Origin: Kribbella catacumbae DSM 19601
Lineage (GTDB): Bacteria; Actinomycetota; Actinomycetes; Propionibacteriales; Kribbellaceae
DNA: 64,000 bases
Reading direction: 5' to 3'
NCBI RefSeq assembly: GCF_000372465.1
Contig: NZ_AQUZ01000046.1
Span: forward strand, 1 to 64,000
The notes beneath the pieces were generated by a model. That model searched no databases. It was not told the DNA's origin and was given only the letters and a program-made list of their open reading frames with translations. The stretch's first letter is position 1. Each line of letters opens with the position of its first letter. Of the stretch, positions 50,618 to 57,530 are shown piece after piece. A program made the position numbers and the translations under genes.

Positions 50618-51587
50618 TCAGCTCCTGTTCGCGAGCGAGACTCAAGCCTGCTTTGCGATCACGGTCGAGGCCGAGCTCACGTTCCCAGGCCAAAGTGTCG
50701 ACCATGAGCTCCTCACGATGCCGATGCTTCAGCCCCGCTTCGAACGCCGCGGCGCCGCTCCGCGAGGACCAGCCCTCGTAGCCGCGCTCAGTCATCCACA
50801 TCGCGATCGACTCGGGCCCCATGTACTGCTCGACCTTCTGCTCCTCCAGCCATTCCTGCGGCGCGAGCACCACCGGCCCGGTGTGTCCGCCCACCCTGCG
50901 CGCCAGGTCGATCCACTCGCCGAACGGAATCACAGGCCCTACCGCGTCGAAGGTCCCGGTCGTGCCCTTCTCAGCACAGTCCAGCAACCAAGACGCGAGA
51001 TCCCGTACGTCGACCACCGACGTCGCGAGATCGGGCGTGTCCGGCACCAGCAACGGCTCCTTGGGCGCTCGCGCCGCACGAGCCACCCAGGCGCCACCAC
51101 GATCGCTCTTGTCCCCCGGCCCGCCGATCAGCCCGGCCCTCGCGATCACCAGCCGATCCCCGACCGCCGCCACCGACGCCAGCTCACAGGCGACCTTGGC
51201 CTCGCCGTACAGCTCCCGGTCCACGACCTCCTGGTCAGTTGCCTCTCGCAACTGCGCGGACTCGTCGGCACCCGGTACGTCGTACTTCTCGTACGCGTTG
51301 CCGGATGACACATAGGTCCAGTGTTTCGCCTTCGCACCAAAGGCCTCCAGCGCACCCCGGACGAAACCGGGTTGCCATGACACTTCGAAAACCGCGTCCC
51401 ACTCCTGCGCCGGAACTGCGTCGTACGCGTCCGCCAGGCTCCGGTCGATGGCGAGAAGCCTGGCGCCTTCGGCAACGCCGCCGCTCTCACCGCGCGCTAG
51501 ACAGGTCACCGCATGTCCACGGGCCAACGCGTGAGTTGCGAGCTCGCGCCCGACGAACGCCGTACCGCCAAGAATCAGAATGTCCAC
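50598..51587 (-). CDS. NAD-dependent epimerase/dehydratase-family protein
   Basis: The 329-residue extended short-chain dehydrogenase-like protein has the nucleotide motif LILGGTAFVGRELATHAL and YVSSGNAYE in place of the usual Ser-Tyr region, then DLYGEAK-like ELYGEAKVACEL with Tyr and Lys. GTG 51587 is preferred over an in-frame TTG at 51599. Its end overlaps the MocR remnant. It resembles actinobacterial reductases acting on nucleotide sugars or flavonoid-type substrates. Confidence 0.82.
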   Translation of the reverse strand: MDILILGGTAFVGRELATHALARGHAVTCLARGESGGVAEGARLLAIDRSLADAYDAVPAQEWDAVFEVSWQPGFVRGALEAFGAKAKHWTYVSSGNAYEKYDVPGADESAQLREATDQEVVDRELYGEAKVACELASVAAVGDRLVIARAGLIGGPGDKSDRGGAWVARAARAPKEPLLVPDTPDLATSVVDVRDLASWLLDCAEKGTTGTFDAVGPVIPFGEWIDLARRVGGHTGPVVLAPQEWLEEQKVEQYMGPESIAMWMTERGYEGWSSRSGAAAFEAGLKHRHREELMVDTLAWERELGLDRDRKAGLSLAREQELIKSLPK

Positions 51588-51762
51588 GGCGCCAGCCAAT
51601 CAGGCCGCGTGGACAAAGCCCAGCCGCTCTGCCGAGGGCAGACAACCACGCTTCGTGGCCTGCCGTCCGCACCGCGTCACAGCTGTGTTTCACCTCTTGC
51701 GGCCTCCGGGTCGCCAAGCGCACTGTCAGGTTTAGGACGTTCAAGCAACCAAGGGGGAAGAC

Positions 51763-52071
51763 ATGGCTGGTTTCGTTCAGATCATCGAGTACCGGACGTC
51801 GAAGCCGGACGAAGTACGGGCGCTCACCGAGCAGTACAGCAAGGACCGCGAGGCCGACGAGGATCCCGGGCCGACCAGGGCGATGTCCTGCGCCGACCGG
51901 GACGAGCCGGGCCGCTACTTCACCATCGTCGAGTTCGGCTCCTACGAGGAAGCGAAGGCGAACTCCGACCGCGCGGACACCTCCGAGTTCGCCGCCAAGA
52001 TGATGGAGCTGTGCGACGGTCCCACGAAGTTCTACAACCTGGACCTCGAGGAGACCATGGAGATGGGCTGA
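51763..52071 (+). CDS. Small dimeric alpha/beta-barrel-like protein
   Basis: The 102-residue protein begins at ATG 51763 (GGGGGAA before). It reads MAGFVQIIEYRTSKPDEVRALTEQYSKDREADEDPGP and YFTIVEFGSYEEAKANSDRADTSEFAAKMMEL, resembling antibiotic-biosynthesis-monooxygenase (ABM)-like folds. It is acidic. No catalytic residue can be assigned. Confidence 0.7.
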   Translation: MAGFVQIIEYRTSKPDEVRALTEQYSKDREADEDPGPTRAMSCADRDEPGRYFTIVEFGSYEEAKANSDRADTSEFAAKMMELCDGPTKFYNLDLEETMEMG

Positions 52072-52123
52072 GGGGTATGAGCGGGCCGGCGCCGGAGGGA
52101 GTTCGGCGCCGGCCCGTTCCGGG

Positions 52124-52486
52124 TCAGACCGGGTCCGCGGCGCCGGATCCGGTCGTGGTCTGCCGGCCGGACGCGAACTCGTCCGGCGGGGGTTCGGGGG
52201 CCGAGTGCAGCTCCGGCCACGGCTGAGGTGGCAGATCGGCGCGGCGCGGCAACTCCGGGTCCGGGCCCGGATCGGGGTCGAGCCACTCGATCTCGGTGGC
52301 GCCCTGGTGACCGTGGATCGCGATCACCGACTCGATGCCGTCCCAGACCGTGGTGGTCGGATAGTCGCCGTACCAGCGGAGCGCGACGGCTTCGTCGGTG
52401 AACTGGACGCCTTCGGCGACGGGGCCGGTACCACTCACCCCGGAGACGTCTTGATGGCGAATCAGCCGGAAGCGACGGGCAGTCAT
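52124..52486 (-). CDS. Hypothetical protein with Pro-rich tail
   Basis: The 120-residue protein starts at ATG 52486, overlapping the upstream stop (ATGA). It reads TARRFRLIRHQDVSGVSGTGPVAEGVQFTDEAVALRWYGDYPTTTVWDGIESVIAIHGHQGATEIEWLD, which is typical of small actinobacterial proteins. It ends in a Pro/Asp-rich tail. Function unknown. It is coupled with the 74-residue protein. Confidence 0.7.
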   Translation of the reverse strand: MTARRFRLIRHQDVSGVSGTGPVAEGVQFTDEAVALRWYGDYPTTTVWDGIESVIAIHGHQGATEIEWLDPDPGPDPELPRRADLPPQPWPELHSAPEPPPDEFASGRQTTTGSGAADPV

Positions 52487-52707
52487 TTCGGTGCTACCTC
52501 CCACAACCTCTCCCCCGGCAGCGACCGGCCGCCGGGGTCCAAAGCGGGGATCGGTTCACTCGTCACGCGCAAGCCGGCGAACCGGCGCGACATGGCGGCT
52601 GCATAGCGGTCGGCCACATCGGCCTCCGCCCGGTAGTCCGCGACGACGTGGTCCCCGAACCACACTCGTACGCGGCGACGTTGCGGTCCAGCGGGGTCAT
52701 CGGACAT
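52483..52707 (-). CDS. Small hypothetical protein
   Basis: The 74-residue protein from ATG 52707 reads MSDDPAGPQRRRVRVWFGDHVVADYRAEADVADRYAAAMSRRFAGLRV. It is basic in the middle. Its stop overlaps the next start. No family recognised. Positions 52708-52943 upstream hold the divergent promoter region for the sigma-factor gene. Confidence 0.65.
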   Translation of the reverse strand: MSDDPAGPQRRRVRVWFGDHVVADYRAEADVADRYAAAMSRRFAGLRVTSEPIPALDPGGRSLPGERLWEVAPK

Positions 52708-52943
52708 CAGTGCACCCGCCGCCCGCTAGTGCCACTCGGTGTTCCCATCAGCGACTTCGAAACTCTGCGGTTCACGTCGATCACTTCCACTTCCCTGTGG
52801 GGATGGGTTCACTCGTAGCGACGTGCCCGTGACGGCTTCATGACGCGAATTCCGGAGAACTTTTTTCAGCTTTGCCCTCGGCCGGTGGCAGGCTCCGGGG
52901 AATGGGGCGGGAACCGGATCAGGCTGAGCGGGCAGAAGCAGGT

Positions 52944-53576
52944 ATGCACCGACTCCGACTCGCCACCGCCGAGGCCTCCCCGATCGAGCCGTATGTCGCC
53001 GATGTTGTCCAGATCCAGCCGACCACCGACCCGATCCAGATCGGCGAGACGGCGGAGGATTTCGCCCGGCTGTTCGACCGGCACGCCGTCACCATCCACC
53101 GCTACGGCGCCCGTCGGCTCGGGCGTACCGAGGCCGACGATCTGCTCAGCCAGACCTTCCTGATCGCCTTCGAACGAAGACACCGCTACGTCGGTACGCC
53201 GGCCGGCGCGCTGCCCTGGCTCTACGGCATCGCCACCAACCTGATCCACCGCCGACGCCGCGACGAGGTCCGCCAGTACCGCGCGTACGCCCGCTCCGAA
53301 CCGGCCGGCTTCGACCAGCTCAGCGACCCGCTCGCCACCGAGGTCGCGGCGCGAGTCGATGCCGCCTCGGTGTCACGGGTTCTGACCGGCGTACTGGCCG
53401 GCCTGCGCCAGGTGGAGCGCGACGTACTGCTCCTCTACGCGTGGGAGGACCTCAGCTACGCCGAGATCGCCGAAGCCCTGAACCTCCCCCTCGGGACCGT
53501 CCGATCCCGCCTCCACCGAGCCCGTCGAGCCCTCCGCTCGGCCCTCGGCCCCGAATTCGAGGAGAACCTGTCATGA
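52944..53576 (+). CDS. ECF-type RNA polymerase sigma factor
   Basis: The 210-residue protein has a sigma-2 region (FARLFDRHAVTIHRYGARRLGRTEADDLLSQTFLIAFERRHRY) with PWLYGIATNLIHRRRRDEVR, and a sigma-4 region (LRQVERDVLLLYAWEDLSYAEIAEALNLPLGTVRSRLHRARRALR). ATG 52944 is preferred; ATG 52902 and an earlier frame are possible. Its stop overlaps the start of the membrane-protein gene (ATGA), so the two are coupled. Confidence 0.9.
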   Translation: MHRLRLATAEASPIEPYVADVVQIQPTTDPIQIGETAEDFARLFDRHAVTIHRYGARRLGRTEADDLLSQTFLIAFERRHRYVGTPAGALPWLYGIATNLIHRRRRDEVRQYRAYARSEPAGFDQLSDPLATEVAARVDAASVSRVLTGVLAGLRQVERDVLLLYAWEDLSYAEIAEALNLPLGTVRSRLHRARRALRSALGPEFEENLS

Positions 53577-54673
53577 ACGAACTAGACCTGCTCAAGCAGG
53601 TACGCAACGACGTACCAGACCCTGATCCTGTCGTCCTGGCCCGAGCGCGCCAACGCCTGCTGTCCCCTCCCCCGGTACGCCGTACCACGCGACCGCGCGT
53701 ACTCGTCGCCGCCGCCCTCACCCTGCCCCTGGCCGGCGGCTTCCTGGCCGTCGACGTGATCAGCCCCGACAAGAGCCCTCTGCCCGGCACGGTCGCCGAC
53801 GCCAGCACCTTCCTCGCCGACGCCGCCGCGCAGGCCGCGGCCCATCCAGAGGCACCGATCCCGCCGGGACAGTACCGCCAGGTCACAACTCTGCAGACCT
53901 ACATCTACGAGTTCGGCCCCGACCACAAGTTCAGGGCAACGACGCTAATGCAGGTCGACGAATGGCTCCCGGCCGACGCCACCCGCCAGCATCTGGAAAG
54001 GGTCCTGTCACCGGTCAGGGTGGACTTCGCGACTCCCGAGGCCAAGGCGGCCGCCCGCACGTTGGCGCCCCAGCTGTTCCAGCGCCCGAAGCCAAGCATC
54101 TACCGCGTCACCTGCAAGGGCGCCGTCATCGATCAGAGGACTCAACCGCAAGTTCTCAAGGCGCCGTGCACGCCCGATTGGCATCACCCGACAGCTGAGT
54201 TTCTCGCCAAGCAGCCACGGGATCCGGACGCCCTGCTCGCCAAGCTGCGCAATGAGCCCCTGGTCAAGGGTCCGATGACGCGTCTTCAGGACACCCGCGA
54301 GAAGAACACGCCTCCGGACCAGAAGGCTTTCAACCGCATCAGCGGTGCGCTGGCCTCGGGAATTCTGCCGGCCGACCTGCGAGCAGCCCTCTACCAAGCC
54401 GCCCGGAAAATCCCCGGAATCCAGCTTCTGGATGACGTAGTGACCCTGGACGGCAGGCACGGCCGCGCGATCGGCTTCGTCTACAACGGCTACCGCCAGG
54501 ACATCATCATCTCCCCCTCGAACGGCCAGAGCCTCGGCTCACGCCTGGTCGTAGCCGACACCGCCCCACTCAACGGCGAATCAAACGTCTCCGGCCACCT
54601 ACGCCCCGGCGACATCTACAACGCCACCTCCATCACCACCCAAATCACCGCCACCCACCCACCCACGAAGTAA
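53573..54673 (+). CDS. CU044_5270-type membrane protein, partner of the ECF sigma factor
   Basis: The 366-residue protein has a cytoplasmic N-terminus (MNELDLLKQVRNDVPDPDPVVLARARQRLL), one membrane helix (VLVAAALTLPLAGGFLAVDVI, ~residues 44-64) and a long extracellular part (EAPIPPGQYRQVTTLQTYIYEFGP, VDEWLPADATR). The layout is that of CU044_5270 family proteins that follow ECF sigma genes. It may act as an anti-sigma or sensing partner. Confidence 0.85.
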   Translation: MNELDLLKQVRNDVPDPDPVVLARARQRLLSPPPVRRTTRPRVLVAAALTLPLAGGFLAVDVISPDKSPLPGTVADASTFLADAAAQAAAHPEAPIPPGQYRQVTTLQTYIYEFGPDHKFRATTLMQVDEWLPADATRQHLERVLSPVRVDFATPEAKAAARTLAPQLFQRPKPSIYRVTCKGAVIDQRTQPQVLKAPCTPDWHHPTAEFLAKQPRDPDALLAKLRNEPLVKGPMTRLQDTREKNTPPDQKAFNRISGALASGILPADLRAALYQAARKIPGIQLLDDVVTLDGRHGRAIGFVYNGYRQDIIISPSNGQSLGSRLVVADTAPLNGESNVSGHLRPGDIYNATSITTQITATHPPTK

Positions 54674-54690
54674 CCCGCCCCAGATTCGCT

Positions 54691-54790
54691 GTCCCGACCG
54701 ACAGGACATAGTCGGCAATCCGGCCAGCCAGCACGCTCACAGACGCGCCGGCCGACCGCAGTACAGGCACTATGTCCTGTCGGTCGGGAC
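54691..54790. repeat. 100-nt palindromic element with perfect 21-nt arms
   Basis: The arms 54691-54711 and 54770-54790 are exact reverse complements (outer sequence GTCCCGACCGACAGGACATA then G). The 58-nt centre is GC-rich. A variant of the right half lies at 1-61 of the window. The right arm also contains the last codons and the stop of the immunity-like gene (end 54770). Confidence 0.85.
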
Positions 54791-55264
54791 GCTCCTCACC
54801 CACGAGCGCCACTTGTCCTGATCAGGTGCGTCAACGGTCGGTGGCTCTGGCCAGTACTGCGTACCGCCTCCGGGAAGGTGAGCGCCGACGAGTCGGTCCA
54901 AGTCATGCACCAGGAGCATTGGTACGTCCGGTCGTGCCTCGACCAGTTTCTCGAAGACGAGCCTCGCCTGCTGCTCCTGGACACCCTCGATCCGGGCGCC
55001 GTAGCGGACGGCAATCTCCAGTGGGTACGCATCAAAGGCCTGCACATCGTCAGGCTCCGGGGCGACCGCCGCATAGCCGTTGGGGCGAACCACGAACCCC
55101 AGCCATCCATCAGCATCAATGGCTCGGCCACGGACGTAGAACTCCTCGCCTTCCGGAGGTTCGTCAGGCACACTCTCGAGCCCGAACAAAGGCACCAGCC
55201 AATCGTCGAGCACCTGCTGAACCGGCAAGTCCGTACCGAGAAAGATGCTCTCGACAGTCGACAT
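54770..55264 (-). CDS. Putative immunity protein for the adjacent toxin
   Basis: The 164-residue acidic protein begins MSTVESIFLGTDLPVQQVLDDWLVPLFGLESVPDEPPEGEEFYVRGRAIDADGWLGFVVRPNGY. It has no signal or membrane helix. Its ATG shares one base with the toxin stop at 55264, the usual toxin-immunity arrangement. The last residues (SVPTDRT) and the stop are encoded by the right arm of the 100-nt palindrome. I do not recognise a named immunity family; the role is inferred from position, size and acidity. Confidence 0.65.
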   Translation of the reverse strand: MSTVESIFLGTDLPVQQVLDDWLVPLFGLESVPDEPPEGEEFYVRGRAIDADGWLGFVVRPNGYAAVAPEPDDVQAFDAYPLEIAVRYGARIEGVQEQQARLVFEKLVEARPDVPMLLVHDLDRLVGAHLPGGGTQYWPEPPTVDAPDQDKWRSWVRSVPTDRT

Positions 55265-56568
55265 CAGTTCTCCTTCACGTAGGTGACCAACCGCCCGTCA
55301 CCGAGGATGACGTGTACTACGTCCGCCACAGTCTTGCCGGGCTGACCGCATGCTCTGCGGAAGGCGCGCAGGGCGTCACCTTCGGTCAGTCCGACTTGCC
55401 GACCATCGATGACAACCTCACCCGCCGGCAACACCTGCTCGCTGGCGTCGTTGATGTTTCGCTTGATCGCATTGGCGGTCCCGCTCGTGGGGGTCTTGAA
55501 CTCAACGATCTTGCCTCGATCGGCGCGATGCTTGCGCACCATCGAATCAGGGTTCTTCTTGTGCTGCACAGTGGGGTCTTCAAGACGACCAGCGACTCGC
55601 CAGCCCTCGGCTGCCAGTCGATTGGCCGTATCCCACTCAGTGGCCAGGAACTTGTTCCGAGGATCGTGGACGCCTGGAGCGAAGTCGTCGCCGAGTGCTC
55701 GGGGGTGGAAGGCGGGATCGAAGTCCGGGCCATCGTCGAGGGGGACGTCGATCTCCGGTGCTTCGACTTGGCCTGGGGACTGGTTGTCGCCATCCGAGGC
55801 CGAGAGCTCAGGCAGGTGTACGTCGATGATTGGTGGGGCCGGCTCCGGGGGTGGTTCGTCGGGGTAGGTGAAGGTGGCTGTTGCGTGGTCTGGGGTGACG
55901 GTGATGGTGGCGGCGGTCCAGGTTTGTTTGCCGTGTTCTTCCATTGATTTCAGGAGTTCGCGAGCCGCCGCGTCTAGTTCGACCTTGATTTCGTAGTCGC
56001 GTTCTTCCGGGGGTTCCTGGTCGGCTACCTCGACCTCGCCGGACTCCGCGACGAGGATCTCTACCTCGAGCTCCTCCGGTTGCTCGCGTTGCTCTTCGTC
56101 TTTCTCCTGCTTCTTGCGGAACTTCTCGAAGGCCTTGCGGGCGACCGTGATCAACGGCGGTTCTTTGCCCTCGGCATCTTCCAGAGGTTTGAAGGGCAAC
56201 GAAGTACGGGTGACACGGCCGAGCAGATCCCGCTCGGCGACATCGCCTGCTCCCCCGGTCGATCGGTTGCGATCAGCTGACTGCGAGTCCGGCCGGTCAC
56301 TCGAGCGCGATGCGCCCACCAAACGCTCCGCCCACGCCTTCGCCTTGGGCGGCGCCATCGACAGATAGTGCGCGGCCTCTTCGCAAGCGCGCGCCGCCGC
56401 GTCCAACTGCTGAGCCGCGACCGTCGCCCGGCCCTGCGACGCCACGATGGCCAGGGCCGCGTTCTCGCGACACCGCTCGGCCGTGCGTTGCAGGTGGGCG
56501 ACGACCTGCGGTACTTCGTTCAGACACTCGACCAGGCCGCGCGCCACCCGCTGCAGGTCGGAGGGCAT
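55264..56568 (-). CDS. Modular toxin: helical export-type N-terminus and CdiA-C-like nuclease domain
   Basis: The 434-residue protein starts at ATG 56568. Residues 1-85 are helical without a cleavable signal (MPSDLQRVARGLVECLNEVPQVVAHLQRTAERC), similar in size to WXG100-like leaders. A long charged, Pro/Glu-rich linker follows (~90-300). Residues 305-434 match the CdiA C-terminal tRNase type: NKFLATEWDTANRLAAEGWRV, NPDSMV, KIVEFKTPTSGTANAIKRNINDA and VVHVILGDGRLVTYV. Asp341, Glu356 and Lys358 fit a PD-(D/E)XK site. It would cut tRNA or DNA of a competitor cell. It is 4 nt after the small helical gene. Confidence 0.72.
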   Translation of the reverse strand: MPSDLQRVARGLVECLNEVPQVVAHLQRTAERCRENAALAIVASQGRATVAAQQLDAAARACEEAAHYLSMAPPKAKAWAERLVGASRSSDRPDSQSADRNRSTGGAGDVAERDLLGRVTRTSLPFKPLEDAEGKEPPLITVARKAFEKFRKKQEKDEEQREQPEELEVEILVAESGEVEVADQEPPEERDYEIKVELDAAARELLKSMEEHGKQTWTAATITVTPDHATATFTYPDEPPPEPAPPIIDVHLPELSASDGDNQSPGQVEAPEIDVPLDDGPDFDPAFHPRALGDDFAPGVHDPRNKFLATEWDTANRLAAEGWRVAGRLEDPTVQHKKNPDSMVRKHRADRGKIVEFKTPTSGTANAIKRNINDASEQVLPAGEVVIDGRQVGLTEGDALRAFRRACGQPGKTVADVVHVILGDGRLVTYVKEN

Positions 56569-56572
56569 GAGG

Positions 56573-56833
56573 CTAGATCTGGTCGGCGTAGCTCTTGCAG
56601 CCGGCCGAGGCGATCTCCAGGGCCTCGGCTGCTTGTTCGACCGCCTTGCCCGCGGCATCGAGGATCTCGGAGATGTCGCGGTCCACTCCGGTCGCCGTAC
56701 CGGCGATCAGACTCTCCACCTGGGCGCTGTGCTGGGTGAAGCGGAGCTTGAACCCGGCCAAGCCGCCAGCTGCCTGCTTGGCCTCGGCGGAGACCTGGTG
56801 CAGCTGTTCCTTGAGCCGCTGTACGTCGGACAC
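56573..56833 (-). CDS. WXG100-sized helical protein
   Basis: The 86-residue all-helical protein (MSDVQRLKEQLHQVSAEAKQAAGGLAGFKLRFTQHSAQVESLI-AGTATGVDRDISEILDAAGKAVEQAAEALEIASAG) forms a helix-turn-helix hairpin like WXG100/ESAT-6 proteins, with GTATGVDR at the turn instead of WxG. It lies between the membrane protein and the toxin. It may be a co-secreted chaperone of the toxin. Confidence 0.65.
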   Translation of the reverse strand: MSDVQRLKEQLHQVSAEAKQAAGGLAGFKLRFTQHSAQVESLIAGTATGVDRDISEILDAAGKAVEQAAEALEIASAGCKSYADQI

Positions 56834-56849
56834 TGACTGCCTCTTCTTC

Positions 56850-57530
56850 CTAGGGGTTGCGCTTCTTCGGCAGCACGATCGCCGTACCGGACACTGCTGC
56901 CGGTACGAGGATCGCCAGCCACCACGGCAGTCCTGCTGCCATCAGGACGACGACCAGGGCTGCCCCGCCCCAGCCCCACCATCGGGCGCCGGGCAGCCGC
57001 GGCAGACCCAGCACCCGCGACGCGGCCAGCAGGGTGACCGCCGCGATCGCGGCTGCCTCCAAGCCGGCCAGGAGGGATCCCCTCGCTGCCAGCACCAGGA
57101 CGAAGCCGACCAGCACCTCGACGGCGCTGATCGTACGGCGCTTGCGGCGCTCCTGCTCCGCCCGGGCCGCCTTGCGTACGTCTTCCAGTTTGTCGACGGT
57201 CTCCGCGAGCTGTTTGGTGAGCTTCGCGGCGGCCGCTTCCATGTCAGTCATACCGCGCATCTCCGGCAACGGGATGGAGGCGCGCTTCCCGTCCGACGGC
57301 AGCCCTGCGCGTTGCAGACTCTCCGCAGCCTTCTCCGCAAGCGTGTTCAGCCGGATCTCCAGCTTGCGCCCGCGCTCGGCCATCGCGTCCGCCTCTGCCA
57401 TCGCAGTGGCCTCCGCCTTCGACCTGTTGGCTGTCAGCCTGTCCTGCGTCTGCTGCGCGTCCGCCCGTGCCCCGGCGACCTGCCGGAGCGCCCGCGCGTA
57501 CTCCGACCACTGCTGCTGCTCGGTCTTCAT
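56850..57530 (-). CDS. Coiled-coil protein with C-terminal membrane helices
   Basis: The 226-residue protein has a long charged coiled-coil (~1-135: QVAGARADAQQTQDRLTANRSKAEATAMAEADAMAERGRKLEIRLNTLAEKAAESLQ). Then come four predicted membrane helices (ISAVEVLVGFVLVLAARGSLLA; GLEAAAIAAVTLLAASRVLGL; WWGWGGAALVVVLMAAGL; LAILVPAAVSGTAIVLP). ATG 57530 overlaps the ATPase stop by 4 nt. No known family is recognised. It is a candidate membrane channel or anchor for the soluble ATPase. Confidence 0.72.
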   Translation of the reverse strand: MKTEQQQWSEYARALRQVAGARADAQQTQDRLTANRSKAEATAMAEADAMAERGRKLEIRLNTLAEKAAESLQRAGLPSDGKRASIPLPEMRGMTDMEAAAAKLTKQLAETVDKLEDVRKAARAEQERRKRRTISAVEVLVGFVLVLAARGSLLAGLEAAAIAAVTLLAASRVLGLPRLPGARWWGWGGAALVVVLMAAGLPWWLAILVPAAVSGTAIVLPKKRNP

